A stretch of 64,000 nt of DNA from CAZEID01 sp964512075 (lineage in GTDB: Bacteria > Patescibacteriota > WWE3 > 9FT-COMBO-53-11): the NCBI GenBank assembly GCA_964512075.1, contig CAZEID010000006.1, positions 1 through 64,000 of the forward strand, in the 5' to 3' direction. Of the stretch, positions 7,144-16,895 are shown piece after piece. A program made the translations under genes and the position numbers. Position 1 is the stretch's first letter. Each line of letters begins with the position of its first letter. The notes under the pieces are model-generated. The model did no database searches. It had not been told where the DNA came from and was given only the letters and a program-made list of their open reading frames with translations.

Positions 7144-7172
7144 AATCTAGCAAGCTTAGAAGGCCTTGTCAA
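7144..7172 (-). promoter_or_regulatory. Strong promoter facing a hairpin, upstream of the PT-rich protein gene
   Basis: Minus strand TTGACA (7172-7167), 17-nt spacer, TAGATT (7149-7144). The start is predicted near 7137, the first base of the hairpin with a U-tract, so most transcripts may end after about 40 nt. Confidence 0.6.
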
Positions 7173-7368
7173 GTCTTATAGTTTTAAGGTCCGCTGACTG
7201 ACAGTATACCTCATAGTTAATAGTTATGCAAGTGGAATTAGAGCTCATAGCATAATAGGGGAGATTGGATCGTAATTCCCGCGGAGGCGGGTCGGGCGCT
7301 TAATGGGTTAACGGAGTCAACGGGAAAGAAAGCCGTCTAATATCTCGATATCCAGTATCTTAATATCT

Positions 7369-8667
7369 TCAGCTGAAAAGCTTGGCCAAAAGTTCCGAGA
7401 TCGTAGAAAACTCCCTTGCAGTAATTACCTCAAGCCCCAATTTTTGGGCATGTTTTAAGCGCTCCTCTTCCCCCGCTACCGCGCGAATTTCCCCGTTCAG
7501 ACCCACCTCTCCAAAGAAACAAAGTTTCGCCGGAATCGGCTTCTTAAGGCGCGCCGATGTTACCGCTACCGCAATTGCTAAGTCCGCGGCCGGCTCAAAT
7601 ACCCGCATCCCGAAAGAGCTTTTCACAAAAATGTCCGAGCGGGAAAGATTCACCTTCCCAAACTTCTCCACCACGGCCAAGATCAGGAGGGCCCGCTTGG
7701 AAGAGAGGCCTTGGGTAGTTCTTTTCGGGTACGGGTAGGCGGTCGCGGAGGTGAGGGCTTGAATCTCCAGCAGAAGGGGGCGGGCGCCCTCCAGTGCAAT
7801 TGTCAGTGCTGATCCCGGAGAGGCGCGGTGCTTTTTGAGGAAAACCGCCGAAGGATCTTTAACTTCTTCCAGCCCCTTCTTTCCCATCTCAAAGATCCCC
7901 ACCTCTGAAGTTGCTCCGAACCGATTTTTCTGCGACCGCAGGACCCGCAGCGAGGAGAATTTATCTCCTTCGAAAGTCAAGACCACATCGACGATGTGCT
8001 CCAGAAACTTCGGCCCCCCGATCGCAAAGGTTTTGGTAACGTGCCCCGTCATCACTACCGGCACCCCTTTGGCCTTGGCAAAGCCGGTCAGCTGGGCGGC
8101 CGCGTATTTGAGCTGGGAAGGGGAACCGGCCGAGCCGGCTACATTATCGGAAGAAGTCGTCTGGAGGGAATCCACCACTACCAACCCCAGCTTATCCATC
8201 TCGGAAATTTCGGCGAGAATTAAATCCAAATCGGTCTGGGAGAGAAAATAAAGATTGTCGGCAGCGATCCCTAGCCGCTCCGCCCGCCCCGCGATCTGCT
8301 CTTCCGACTCCTCGCCCGAAACGTAAATGACAGGGGTTTTTTGGCCAATTCTTTCCGCCGCCTGCAGGAGTAGGGTAGATTTCCCAATTCCGGGAGGGCC
8401 GGAGAGCAGGATGGCCGAGCCGGGAACAATCCCCTCACCCAGGACTCGGTCAAACTCGCCAATTCCTGTCTTGATTCGGGAGACAGACCTCTGGGAGATT
8501 TCGGACAGCTTTTTCGGTTTCCTTGCTTCCCCACCGCCGGCGCCGGACTTATGAGTACTGACTTCTTTTAAGGTATTCCACTCCCCGCAGAACTGGCACT
8601 TTCCCTGCCACTTCAGATGCTCGCCGCCGCACTCGCCGCAGATAAAAAGGACTTTTGACTTTGGCAT
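7369..8667 (-). CDS. radA: DNA repair protein RadA
   Basis: The 432-residue protein has an N-terminal C4 zinc finger (CGECGGEHLKWQGKCQFC), a RecA-like ATPase core with Walker A GPPGIGKSTLL, the RadA signature KNRFG, and a C-terminal Lon-like domain (GEVGLNGEIRAV). RadA promotes branch migration of recombination intermediates. Length and order match the family. The ATG at 8667 is preferred over an in-frame TTG one codon upstream. Its terminator is probably the hairpin at 7101-7136. Confidence 0.95.
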   Translation of the reverse strand: MPKSKVLFICGECGGEHLKWQGKCQFCGEWNTLKEVSTHKSGAGGGEARKPKKLSEISQRSVSRIKTGIGEFDRVLGEGIVPGSAILLSGPPGIGKSTLLLQAAERIGQKTPVIYVSGEESEEQIAGRAERLGIAADNLYFLSQTDLDLILAEISEMDKLGLVVVDSLQTTSSDNVAGSAGSPSQLKYAAAQLTGFAKAKGVPVVMTGHVTKTFAIGGPKFLEHIVDVVLTFEGDKFSSLRVLRSQKNRFGATSEVGIFEMGKKGLEEVKDPSAVFLKKHRASPGSALTIALEGARPLLLEIQALTSATAYPYPKRTTQGLSSKRALLILAVVEKFGKVNLSRSDIFVKSSFGMRVFEPAADLAIAVAVTSARLKKPIPAKLCFFGEVGLNGEIRAVAGEEERLKHAQKLGLEVITAREFSTISELLAKLFS

Positions 8668-8803
8668 CAATTCAGTTTACAGCAACCGAACAAATTCGAA
8701 ATCCTAAGCACGAAATCCTAAACAAGCCCACTTCAACCTTCGAGGTTAACGGGATCAATTACCGCAAGTTTAGGATTTAGGTTAGGATTTGCGCCTAGGC
8801 GCC

Positions 8804-9871
8804 TCAGCGCCAAGCGGCCCCGACGGCTTTGAGGGAAAGGGCGATCTTTTGCTTGCTTGGATCCACTTCCAAAATTCGGGCTTCCACCTCATCCCCTTCC
8901 GCCAGGGGACCGGTGGTTTCGGTGACGTGAATCAGCCCCTCAATCCCCGGTTCCAGCTCCACGAACGCCCCGAAATCGGCGATTTTGGTCACTTTCCCTT
9001 TGACTTTAGCCCCGATCGGATACTTTTCGGCGATTTTGCTCCAAGGGTTAGGAAGAGTTTGGCGGTGGGAGAGCACTACTCGCCCATCCTCCGGCGAGAC
9101 CTCCACCACAGCGACCTTCAAACTATCCCCGACCTTCACAACCTTAGTCGCATCGGCCACTTTCTCCCAGGAAAGCTCCGAAACGTGGACCATTCCCTCC
9201 AGGAAATCCTCGGTCTTAGCGGGACGAAACTGGACGAAAGCGGCAAACGGCGTCACTGAAGTCACCACTCCCTCGTACTGCTCACCTTCCTTCACCTTGC
9301 TCAAAGCGTAAAGTTCCGCCGCTCTTTCTCCCTCGCTAAGAGCCTCCCGCTCAGAAAGGACTAAGCGATCCAAGTTTCGATCGAGCTCAATAATCTTAAC
9401 CCTGACAATCTTTCCCCCCAGCTTTCCGGAGTTAGCCAGCATTTTATTCGCCAAAGAAAGGTGGGAAAAAGGGATAAATCCTCGGAGGGAACCCCAACGA
9501 GCGACCACTCCGCCCCGGTTCGGCCCCACAATCTCCACTTCCAGAACTCTCTCCTCGGCGTAGGCCTTCGCCGCTTCCCGCCAGTCCCGTTCCGCCTCCG
9601 CCTTCTTGAGAGAAAGCAACACTAACCCCCGGCTGTCTTCGGATTGGACCACGGTCGCCAACACTTTGTCCCCCATTTTCAATTTGGAGAAAGTTTCCGC
9701 TTCGTCCTCGAGCTCCCGCCCCATCACAATTCCCTCGGACTTGGCCCCGATGTCTAAAATCAACTCCTCCCGGCTTTTGGCCAGAACGGTCCCTTCCACT
9801 ACATCCCCGGGCCGAAGGCGTCTCACTTCGACCTTCGATTTCTCCAACAACTTACCCATATCTCCACTCAT
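8804..9871 (-). CDS. rpsA: Ribosomal protein S1 with four S1 domains
   Basis: The 355-residue protein has four S1/OB repeats at roughly residues 18-88, 105-175, 192-265 and 280-348, with repeat signatures such as GDVVEGTVLAKSREELILDI and GAKVKGKVTKIADFGAFVEL. E. coli S1 has six, so this is the short form common in small genomes. It binds mRNA at the 30S platform. The MSGDMGKLL start has a second in-frame ATG four codons in, preceded by GGAG. The extended -10 at 9928-9936 gives a leader of about 50 nt. Confidence 0.9.
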   Translation of the reverse strand: MSGDMGKLLEKSKVEVRRLRPGDVVEGTVLAKSREELILDIGAKSEGIVMGRELEDEAETFSKLKMGDKVLATVVQSEDSRGLVLLSLKKAEAERDWREAAKAYAEERVLEVEIVGPNRGGVVARWGSLRGFIPFSHLSLANKMLANSGKLGGKIVRVKIIELDRNLDRLVLSEREALSEGERAAELYALSKVKEGEQYEGVVTSVTPFAAFVQFRPAKTEDFLEGMVHVSELSWEKVADATKVVKVGDSLKVAVVEVSPEDGRVVLSHRQTLPNPWSKIAEKYPIGAKVKGKVTKIADFGAFVELEPGIEGLIHVTETTGPLAEGDEVEARILEVDPSKQKIALSLKAVGAAWR

Positions 9872-9927
9872 AACAGTAAATTAGCCGCGATTAATACGCT
9901 AATAGTTGCTCGCGTCTAACGCTCGTA

Positions 9928-9936
9928 ATTATAGCA
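9928..9936 (-). promoter_or_regulatory. Extended -10 promoter of rpsA
   Basis: Minus strand TGCTATAAT, in the same 11-base context (TGCTATAATTA) as the promoter of the tRNA-like cluster at 2016-2024. Start near 9920. Confidence 0.6.
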
Positions 9937-9939
9937 GGC

Positions 9940-9975
9940 AAAGAAAGGGTGACTAGCCCAAAGACTAGCCACCCT
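9940..9975 (-). terminator. Intrinsic terminator of the HAD gene region
   Basis: Minus strand AGGGTGGCTAG pairs with CTAGTCACCCT (one G-U) around an 8-nt loop and is followed by TTCTTTG. It lies just downstream of the HAD phosphatase stop. Confidence 0.7.
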
Positions 9976-9980
9976 CAAAA

Positions 9981-10724
9981 TCAAACTAACTCCGAGTAGC
10001 GCTCCTGGATCTCCCCGAGTCGCTGGAGCCGAATGGTCCCCTCGGGAACCTCATTAACCAGCTGACCATGGTCCCAAACCGAAGGGTGGGGAACAAAAAC
10101 CGGCCGGTAACCGGCCCGCGCGGCCGGAACCAAGTCCGAACCAATCGAGTCCCCCACCATCACGAGGGGTTGGTCACGGTGGACTTTCCGGATCCGCCGA
10201 AGGGTCGGAAACTTGTCCCACTTAACCACGCGATACTCCCGTTGGCCGGGAAAGAACCGACCCAGATTATAACCTCGCCATTTCATCCACTGCACCACCG
10301 GATCGCCGGCAGTCACGCAGTAAAGAACGTCCCCCCGTCCCTGAAGAAACCGGAGGGTTTCCTCCGCCCCTGGAATCATTCCGCGACTCCGGTAAGTTTC
10401 CTCAGAGATCGCGGACATCCCGATCTCCCACGTCCGGCGCTCCATCTCCGAGTCAACTTCCATCCCAAAGTGTTGGCAGATGGCTCGGTAGGCCTCTACC
10501 ATTGACCCTGGCCAACGCTCCCGGTGCGCCCGCATCGTTTTGAAGCGCTCTTTGTCAATATCCCGAAGAAATTCAATGAACTTCAACAGGAACACTTCGT
10601 AGTGGGGAGCCTGATGCTCGAAGGCCGCAATAAAGGCCAGCCCCCAGCGCAGAACGGCCCGAGCGTAATCAACTCCCGAAGTAATCAGCGTTCCGTCAAG
10701 GTCAAAGACCCAAACGGCGCCCAT
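9981..10724 (-). CDS. HAD-superfamily hydrolase
   Basis: HAD motif I is VFDLDGTL near the N-terminus (DxD nucleophile). The later motif is MVGDSIGSDLVPAARAGY, with the acidic pair that binds magnesium. A helical cap of about 120 residues lies between, fitting a subfamily I phosphatase of 247 residues. The substrate cannot be told. ATG 10724 has a strong Shine-Dalgarno (GGAGGAGG). The gene stands alone between a terminator and a small palindrome. Confidence 0.85.
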   Translation of the reverse strand: MGAVWVFDLDGTLITSGVDYARAVLRWGLAFIAAFEHQAPHYEVFLLKFIEFLRDIDKERFKTMRAHRERWPGSMVEAYRAICQHFGMEVDSEMERRTWEIGMSAISEETYRSRGMIPGAEETLRFLQGRGDVLYCVTAGDPVVQWMKWRGYNLGRFFPGQREYRVVKWDKFPTLRRIRKVHRDQPLVMVGDSIGSDLVPAARAGYRPVFVPHPSVWDHGQLVNEVPEGTIRLQRLGEIQERYSELV

Positions 10725-10739
10725 GCCTCCTCCTTCCGC

Positions 10740-10759
10740 GAATTTAGTTACCTAAATTC
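10740..10759. promoter_or_regulatory. 20-bp palindrome upstream of the HAD gene
   Basis: GAATTTAG-TTAC-CTAAATTC, with perfect 8-bp arms, lies about 15 nt upstream of the HAD start and contains a possible minus-strand -10 (TAAATT). A possible operator, with no regulator identified. Confidence 0.35.
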
Positions 10760-10811
10760 TAGTGGGAGCAGTGAAAAAAGCAAGAGCCGTGTTAAACTAA
10801 AACCAAGAGAA

Positions 10812-10888
10812 GGGCGAATAGCTCAGCCGGTTAGAGCGCTGTCCTGATAAGACAGAGGTCCGTGGTTCGAATCCACGTTCGCCCACCA
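10812..10888 (+). tRNA. tRNA-Ile (anticodon GAT)
   Basis: Full cloverleaf from GGGCGAA to TTCGCCC, anticodon loop CTGATAA closed by CTGTC/GACAG, T-loop TTCGAAT, encoded CCA. It points towards the 16S gene on the opposite strand, so it is not part of a normal rRNA operon spacer. Confidence 0.96.
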
Positions 10889-10896
10889 TAGCATCA

Positions 10897-10925
10897 AAAA
10901 AACCTCCGGGAACGGAGGCTTTTTT
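10897..10925 (+). terminator. Intrinsic terminator after tRNA-Ile
   Basis: CCTCCG-GGAA-CGGAGG followed by CTTTTTT. The A-run on the other side makes it able to work in both directions. Confidence 0.85.
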
Positions 10926-11071
10926 GTTTTTCTTAAGCAAGAGCAAGGAAGGAACTGGCCGGTGGTTTTTCCGCCAAGGGCGGGTCAGCCAGAGCTGATA
11001 TAGCAAACCACCAAACTTAACCAATGGGGTTTTAGCGTGAGGGCTAAAACCTAGCGTATCTTCCCTCATCT

Positions 11072-11126
11072 CCTTTTGGCCGGTTATGCCAAAAGGCCTT
11101 ATCTTCCGCCAAAGAAAGGCGGAAGA
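11072..11126 (-). other. Two hairpins downstream of the 16S 3' end
   Basis: TCTTCCGCC/GGCGGAAGA (11102-11126) and CCTTTTGGC/GCCAAAAGG (11072-11096) follow each other just past the 16S gene. Neither has a clear U-tract; they may be processing or termination structures. The 10926-11071 stretch shows no gene. Confidence 0.5.
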
Positions 11127-11152
11127 ACGGAAGCTACGAAGTAACTCCTTAG

Positions 11153-12717
<1,565 letters not shown>

Positions 12718-12732
12718 ACGCGAAGCGTTTAT

Positions 12733-12781
12733 AGCTTGTGGCTAAAGGCAAAGCCTTTTGCTTTTCGCTTTTAGCTTCTTG
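12733..12781. repeat. Intergenic GCTAAAAGC-type repeat, copy 4 (16S leader)
   Basis: On the minus strand this reads as GAAGCTAAAAGCGAAAAGC followed by AAAGGCTTTGCCTTTAGCC, which can also fold on itself. It lies in the 16S upstream region. Confidence 0.4.
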
Positions 12782-12928
12782 CTAGTGCTTTCGCGCTGTG
12801 TTCCTTCCTTGCTCTTGCTCTTTACTGAATTGTTGTTTCTTGACAGAAACACCACAGTGCTCCTTACGTGTTGCACTATGGTCTGGAAAAAATTTACTTG
12901 TTAAAGTTCTCGCGATCGGGGTGGAAAT

Positions 12929-12995
12929 TAAAAAACCCCCGTGCGGGGGCCCCAAGGGTCTACAGAAAATTGTGATTTCCTATTCCCGCATCGCT
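12929..12995 (-). ncRNA. Candidate 65-nt small RNA or terminated 16S leader
   Basis: A promoter at 13002-13030 would start RNA near 12995. A perfect intrinsic terminator (CCCCCG-CA-CGGGGG then TTTTTT, 12930-12949 on the minus strand) follows about 50 nt later. Either a short RNA is made or transcription into 16S is attenuated here. The same terminator could serve mnmA. The wider gap 12718-13307 has no protein gene that I can support. Confidence 0.35.
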
Positions 12996-13001
12996 GGTGT
13001 T

Positions 13002-13030
13002 AATTTAACCGGTCTGAACACAAAAGTCAA
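13002..13030 (-). promoter_or_regulatory. Promoter upstream of the 16S region
   Basis: Minus strand TTGACT (13030-13025), 17-nt spacer, TAAATT (13007-13002). It lies between mnmA and 16S and points towards 16S. Confidence 0.45.
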
Positions 13031-13287
13031 GGGGGCCCCCAACTTCACCTCGGGAAGGACTAACGCCGATTAACTGGATCAAAAGCTCCCCAAACCGGCC
13101 TAAGGGCTGTCAAACAATAGTTCGGTTTTGCCAAAACAAAAGTTGACTAAACGCCAATCTCCTTTCTCCACGAAAAGGGATTAAAAATAAACAAGGTCGC
13201 AAAAACTACTCGCGGGGTAGCAAAGCTGGTAAGAAAACGCTTTTACTGGTTTGAAGATGTCTTAACAGTTGATACAGCAGCGTATAG

Positions 13288-13305
13288 TCCAGAATTAATT
13301 CTGGA
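13288..13305. other. Perfect 18-bp palindrome at the 3' end of mnmA
   Basis: TCCAGAATTAATTCTGGA is fully self-complementary and begins 2 nt after the mnmA stop codon. It has no U-tract. It could be a protein-binding site or an mRNA 3' hairpin. Confidence 0.4.
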
Positions 13306-13307
13306 AA

Positions 13308-14375
13308 CTACAGGACTGGCAAACTTTTAATAATCGCCCCTCCCAAAACCTCATTCTGCTTGTAAAAAACGGCGGACTGACCAGGGGCAACCCCAAAAAC
13401 AGGCTCTCGCAGAACCACCCTCCGACCCAAAAGCCGCGCTGGCAACAACTCCCCTAAATGCCGAATACGAACTTGCAAGCCGGGCAGTTTCGAGGTCCTA
13501 TAGCTCCTGGAGATCCAATGCGGTTCACCAATCAAAAACTCTCGCACTTCCGCTTCTTTCCCCCGTCCCACAACCAAAGTGTTTGAGGGCACATCCTTGC
13601 CAACAACATAAAGCGGCAAACCAGTGGGATTAAAGATTTTAAAACCGTGGCGTTGACCCTCCGTGAAAAACCAAGCTCCGTCGTGTTCACCCACTACCTC
13701 ACCCTTAGTATTGACCACGGCCCCCCGCCGAATTGGCAGATTCTGGCGCAGAAACTTGGCAATCGGAATCGGTCCAATGAAGCAAACCCCCATACTCTCC
13801 CTTCGGGAGTAATTTGGTAATCCGAACTTCCTTGCTAAGGAACGGACGGTCGCTTTTCGAAACTCTCCAACTGGAAACAAAATGTGTTCAAGCTGCCTCT
13901 CATTCAATCCGTAGAGGAAGTAGGACTGGTCCTTACTTTCATCGGCGCCGCGAAGAAGGTGAAAGCCATCTCTATCACGTCTAATCCGCGCATAATGACC
14001 CGTAGCAATGTAGTCAACGCGAAGATCCTTAAGCGCTTTTTTCATAAAAATCCCAAACTTAATTTCGCGATTGCAGACCACATCGGGGTTCGGCGTCCGG
14101 CCCGCCTGGTACTCCTCAAAAAAATAACTTATAACTTTTTCTTGGTACTCCCGACGCAAGTCCCAAACTAGGAGGGGAATCTCCAGATGCTTAGCCACTC
14201 GCACCGCCGAAACCCGATCTTCCTTGGCCGTGCAGTAAGGACCCTCATCGTAGCAGTAGAGGTGGACCCCAATCACGTCGTAGCCCTGCTGCTTCAGCAA
14301 AGCGGCGGCCACCGCCGAATCCACTCCTCCCGAAACTCCCACTGCCACCTTCGTTTCTCGGTTTTTTGCAGACAT
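13308..14375 (-). CDS. mnmA: tRNA-specific 2-thiouridylase MnmA
   Basis: PP-loop motif GVSGGVDSAVAAALL at the N-terminus, PNPDVVCNREIKFG with the first catalytic cysteine, a tRNA-binding middle region, and GVCFIG with the second cysteine. The C-terminal beta-barrel is complete (355 residues, normal length). The enzyme makes the 2-thio group of U34 in tRNAs for Lys, Glu and Gln, taking sulfur from a persulfide relay. The start has no Shine-Dalgarno; TATTCT lies 6 nt upstream of the ATG, fitting a leaderless mRNA. Confidence 0.95.
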   Translation of the reverse strand: MSAKNRETKVAVGVSGGVDSAVAAALLKQQGYDVIGVHLYCYDEGPYCTAKEDRVSAVRVAKHLEIPLLVWDLRREYQEKVISYFFEEYQAGRTPNPDVVCNREIKFGIFMKKALKDLRVDYIATGHYARIRRDRDGFHLLRGADESKDQSYFLYGLNERQLEHILFPVGEFRKATVRSLARKFGLPNYSRRESMGVCFIGPIPIAKFLRQNLPIRRGAVVNTKGEVVGEHDGAWFFTEGQRHGFKIFNPTGLPLYVVGKDVPSNTLVVGRGKEAEVREFLIGEPHWISRSYRTSKLPGLQVRIRHLGELLPARLLGRRVVLREPVFGVAPGQSAVFYKQNEVLGGAIIKSLPVL

Positions 14376-14406
14376 ATTTTCAGAATATCACGCCCCCAAA
14401 CCTGGA

Positions 14407-14440
14407 AAAAAGAAAAGGACTCCTGGAAAACCAAGAGTCC
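14407..14440 (-). terminator. Intrinsic terminator of the two-gene hypothetical operon
   Basis: Minus strand GGACTCTTGG pairs with CCAGGAGTCC (one G-U) around TTTT, followed by TTTTCTTTTTT. It lies just past the stop at 14449. Confidence 0.85.
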
Positions 14441-14448
14441 CAACCGGC

Positions 14449-14688
14449 CTATTCCGGCTCGGATTCAAACCCCCCGCCTCTAGGGAGAAAGGCCTCCTCT
14501 TCATCTTCGGAGAGATCAAAAAAAGAGAGGTTCAGAAGGACACCTGCGATTTGGGCGGCGGCCGCGGCCGCTCCTACCTTCAAATCATCCGCAAAGCTGT
14601 CCCGCGCAACCGCCGTCACATAGCGAAAAAGCCCTTCTAGGGTTGATCGGATCTCCCCCAAAGTCAACGGTCTCGGCTTCCTAGTCAT
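14449..14688 (-). CDS. Small hypothetical protein, acidic C-terminus
   Basis: This 79-residue protein is mostly helical, with an alanine-rich middle (VGAAAAAAQIAGVLLNLSFF) and an acidic tail (SEDEEEAF). I do not recognise it. Its ATG overlaps the TGA of the gene before it (ATGA at 14685-14688), so the pair is translationally coupled and probably works together. A terminator follows directly. Confidence 0.65.
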   Translation of the reverse strand: MTRKPRPLTLGEIRSTLEGLFRYVTAVARDSFADDLKVGAAAAAAQIAGVLLNLSFFDLSEDEEEAFLPRGGGFESEPE

Positions 14689-15107
14689 GGCTCCCCTCCT
14701 GTGGTAAGCTCCTCCACCAACCCGGCCAAGCGGAAGACCCGCAGATGCCGAAAGATCCCCGTCGGCAAACTGAAGAAGCTATTTCCCGAGAAACTGATAA
14801 TCTCTCCGTTCTCGGGAATGCAGAGCAGATCCGCATCCTTCAATTCCTGGAGAGCACGTTTCAGCCAGGGAGTTTCCAAAAAGGAGGCGGAAGAACTATC
14901 CGATTGGAAACGGGCAGCGGAATCAATCAACTGGCGGTTTTGAGCCACAAAAATCAGATTGTCCAAGAAGAAAGACTCCACCAACGCCTCCCGCCCCCGC
15001 TCCCGATTCTGCTGGGCGGCAATCCAAACCAGACCGAGCAGAGTCTCCTGGTGGGGAGAGAGGTACCAAGGCCGGTAGATCACCGTGCGGCCTTTCTCAA
15101 GAAACAT
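14685..15107 (-). CDS. Hypothetical protein, first gene of a coupled pair
   Basis: A 140-residue protein of unknown family with several leucine-rich helices (WLKRALQELKDADLL) and no signal peptide or membrane span. ATG 15107 has a clear Shine-Dalgarno (AAAGGAG). It overlaps the next small gene by 4 nt. The pair sits between trxB and mnmA but has its own ribosome site and terminator, so no functional link to either can be claimed. Confidence 0.65.
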   Translation of the reverse strand: MFLEKGRTVIYRPWYLSPHQETLLGLVWIAAQQNRERGREALVESFFLDNLIFVAQNRQLIDSAARFQSDSSSASFLETPWLKRALQELKDADLLCIPENGEIISFSGNSFFSLPTGIFRHLRVFRLAGLVEELTTGGEP

Positions 15108-15174
15108 CGGCGTCTCTCCTTTCCGAAGTCAATGGTTGTTACCAACTATAAGGCAGGAGGAGAACCAAGTCAAA

Positions 15175-16131
15175 TTAGGAAACGGAAGGTTGCCGGCGTA
15201 AAAACTGGTAAACGCCTGTGGCCGCTCGAGCGCCGTCGGCCGCCGCGGTCACAATTTGCCGAAAGGGAATTGCCCCGGGAAGGCGAGCTAAGTCACCCGC
15301 TGCGAAAACCCCCGGAACGCTGGATTGCATATTCGGATCAACCGTAACGTAACCGTTCGCATCTAGCTCCACCCCCAAGGAATCGGCGATGGCACTGGCC
15401 GGCACCAGGCCAATCTCAATAAAGATCCCTTGCACCTCGAGGGTATCGCTCCCCCGGTAGGGAGAAGAAAGTTTGACTCCGGAAACCGCTTCTTGGCCGA
15501 TAATCCCCTCCACAGTGGTGTTCAAAATCTCTTCCACGTTCCCGAGAGAACGCATCTTGGCCAGTTCGTGGGGGGCCGCCCGGTACTGATCACTGCGGAC
15601 AATGATGAAAACCTTTTCCGCAAAAGCGGCCAGATGGATCGCCGCCGTGACCGCCGAGTCTCCCCCGCCCACCACCGCCACGGTTTTATCCTTAAAGAAC
15701 GGGGCGTCGCAGACGGCGCAGTAGGAGACGCCGCGTCCCACCAGCTCTTTCTCCCCTGGAACTTCCAGCTGGCGGTGGTGGGCCCCCAAGGCCAAAATCA
15801 CGGTCCGGGTTCGGAACTCTTCACCCCGATCGGTTTTTAGCGCAAAAACCCCCTCCTCCCGGCGCAACTCTTCCACGCGGCTAGGGAGAATCTGGACCCC
15901 GTAGGACTCCACGTGCTTTCTGAAGGCGGTGGCCAACTCCGGGCCCGAAACCGAAGGAAAACCGGGGTAATTCTCCACCGCGGAAGCATCCAAAAATTGT
16001 CCCCCTGGAACGATCCCGAAAATTAGGTGGTTTAACTTATACCGGGAGAGATAGATCGAAGCCGCCATCCCGGCGGCGCCGGCTCCCACTACGATGCAAT
16101 CGTAAACTATTCCTTTGGCGGACTCCTTCAT
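15175..16131 (-). CDS. trxB: Thioredoxin reductase (NAD(P)H, FAD)
   Basis: FAD-binding GAGAAGMAASIYLSR at the N-terminus, redox-active pair in CAVCDAPFF, NAD(P)-binding VVGGGDSAVTAAIHLA, and a C-terminal FAD motif (GVFAAGDLA). At 318 residues it matches the low-molecular-weight bacterial type. It passes electrons from NAD(P)H to thioredoxin and so to thiol enzymes. No thioredoxin gene is next to it. It is transcribed divergently from the ABC transporter pair, 71 nt away. Confidence 0.93.
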   Translation of the reverse strand: MKESAKGIVYDCIVVGAGAAGMAASIYLSRYKLNHLIFGIVPGGQFLDASAVENYPGFPSVSGPELATAFRKHVESYGVQILPSRVEELRREEGVFALKTDRGEEFRTRTVILALGAHHRQLEVPGEKELVGRGVSYCAVCDAPFFKDKTVAVVGGGDSAVTAAIHLAAFAEKVFIIVRSDQYRAAPHELAKMRSLGNVEEILNTTVEGIIGQEAVSGVKLSSPYRGSDTLEVQGIFIEIGLVPASAIADSLGVELDANGYVTVDPNMQSSVPGVFAAGDLARLPGAIPFRQIVTAAADGARAATGVYQFLRRQPSVS

Positions 16132-16202
16132 TGCTAACTAAACAGTAACAAAATTGACAATTCCCCCCACCCGGGAAGAACCGAATCTTGTAAAATGGCC
16201 CT

Positions 16203-16895
16203 GTGGAACAACCATTGCTAAAAGTTTCCCATCTCTCGGTAGGATTCGAACGGCATATCGTTCTGGAGGATATTAGTTTTGAGGTTCAGCCAGGAGAAAC
16301 CCTCGCCGTCATTGGGCCCAATGGAGCTGGAAAGACCGTCCTCTTCCGCACCCTTTTGGGACTTCATCCCTATCAGGGGAAGATCGAGTGGCAACCGGGA
16401 GTCAAGATTGGTTACGTCCCTCAGCGGTTCTCATTAACCCCCGACCTTCCTCTCACGGTGAGAGAATTTCTCCAGCTCAAGAGCCGAAACCCTCGAGAAA
16501 TTGAGGAAGAGTTGACTGGAGTGGGTTTCGAGAAAGGATTCCTGAAACATCCTCTCGGAGTTCTGTCAACGGGGCAGCAACAAAGGGTTCTGATCGCTTG
16601 GGCGCTACTGGGGAAGCCGAACTTGCTCCTTTTCGACGAGCCCACCTCCGGAGTGGACCCCGCCGGGGATGAAACGATCTACCATTTACTCCACAAACTC
16701 CAAACCCAGCGGGGATTGACAATCATTCTTATCTCCCACGAGCTCCAGATTGTCTTCCAACACGCCACCAAAGTACTCTGTCTGAACAAGACTACGATGT
16801 GCTACGGCCCGCCGCGGCAAGCTCTCGATACTACCACTCTCGCGAAGTTATTCAGGGTAGAGACGAAACACCACCAAGGAGAGCACCGTGATTGA
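16203..16895 (+). CDS. Zn/Mn-type ABC transporter ATP-binding protein
   Basis: Walker A GPNGAGKTVL, Q-loop, signature LSTGQQQRVLIA, Walker B LLLFDEPTSG and H-loop ISHE are all present in 230 residues. Family resemblance is to ZnuC/TroB-type subunits importing divalent metals, supported by the permease that overlaps it by 8 nt. The GTG start lies 6 nt after TAAAAT with no ribosome site, suggesting a leaderless message. No metal-binding solute protein is in the window, so it must be encoded elsewhere. Confidence 0.88.
   Translation: MEQPLLKVSHLSVGFERHIVLEDISFEVQPGETLAVIGPNGAGKTVLFRTLLGLHPYQGKIEWQPGVKIGYVPQRFSLTPDLPLTVREFLQLKSRNPREIEEELTGVGFEKGFLKHPLGVLSTGQQQRVLIAWALLGKPNLLLFDEPTSGVDPAGDETIYHLLHKLQTQRGLTIILISHELQIVFQHATKVLCLNKTTMCYGPPRQALDTTTLAKLFRVETKHHQGEHRD

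Noticed and set aside
10797..11069. Open frame of 90 codons on the minus strand beside 16S
   Set aside because: It crosses tRNA-Ile and its terminator; the GERGFEPRTSVLSGQRSNRL peptide is a tRNA artefact.
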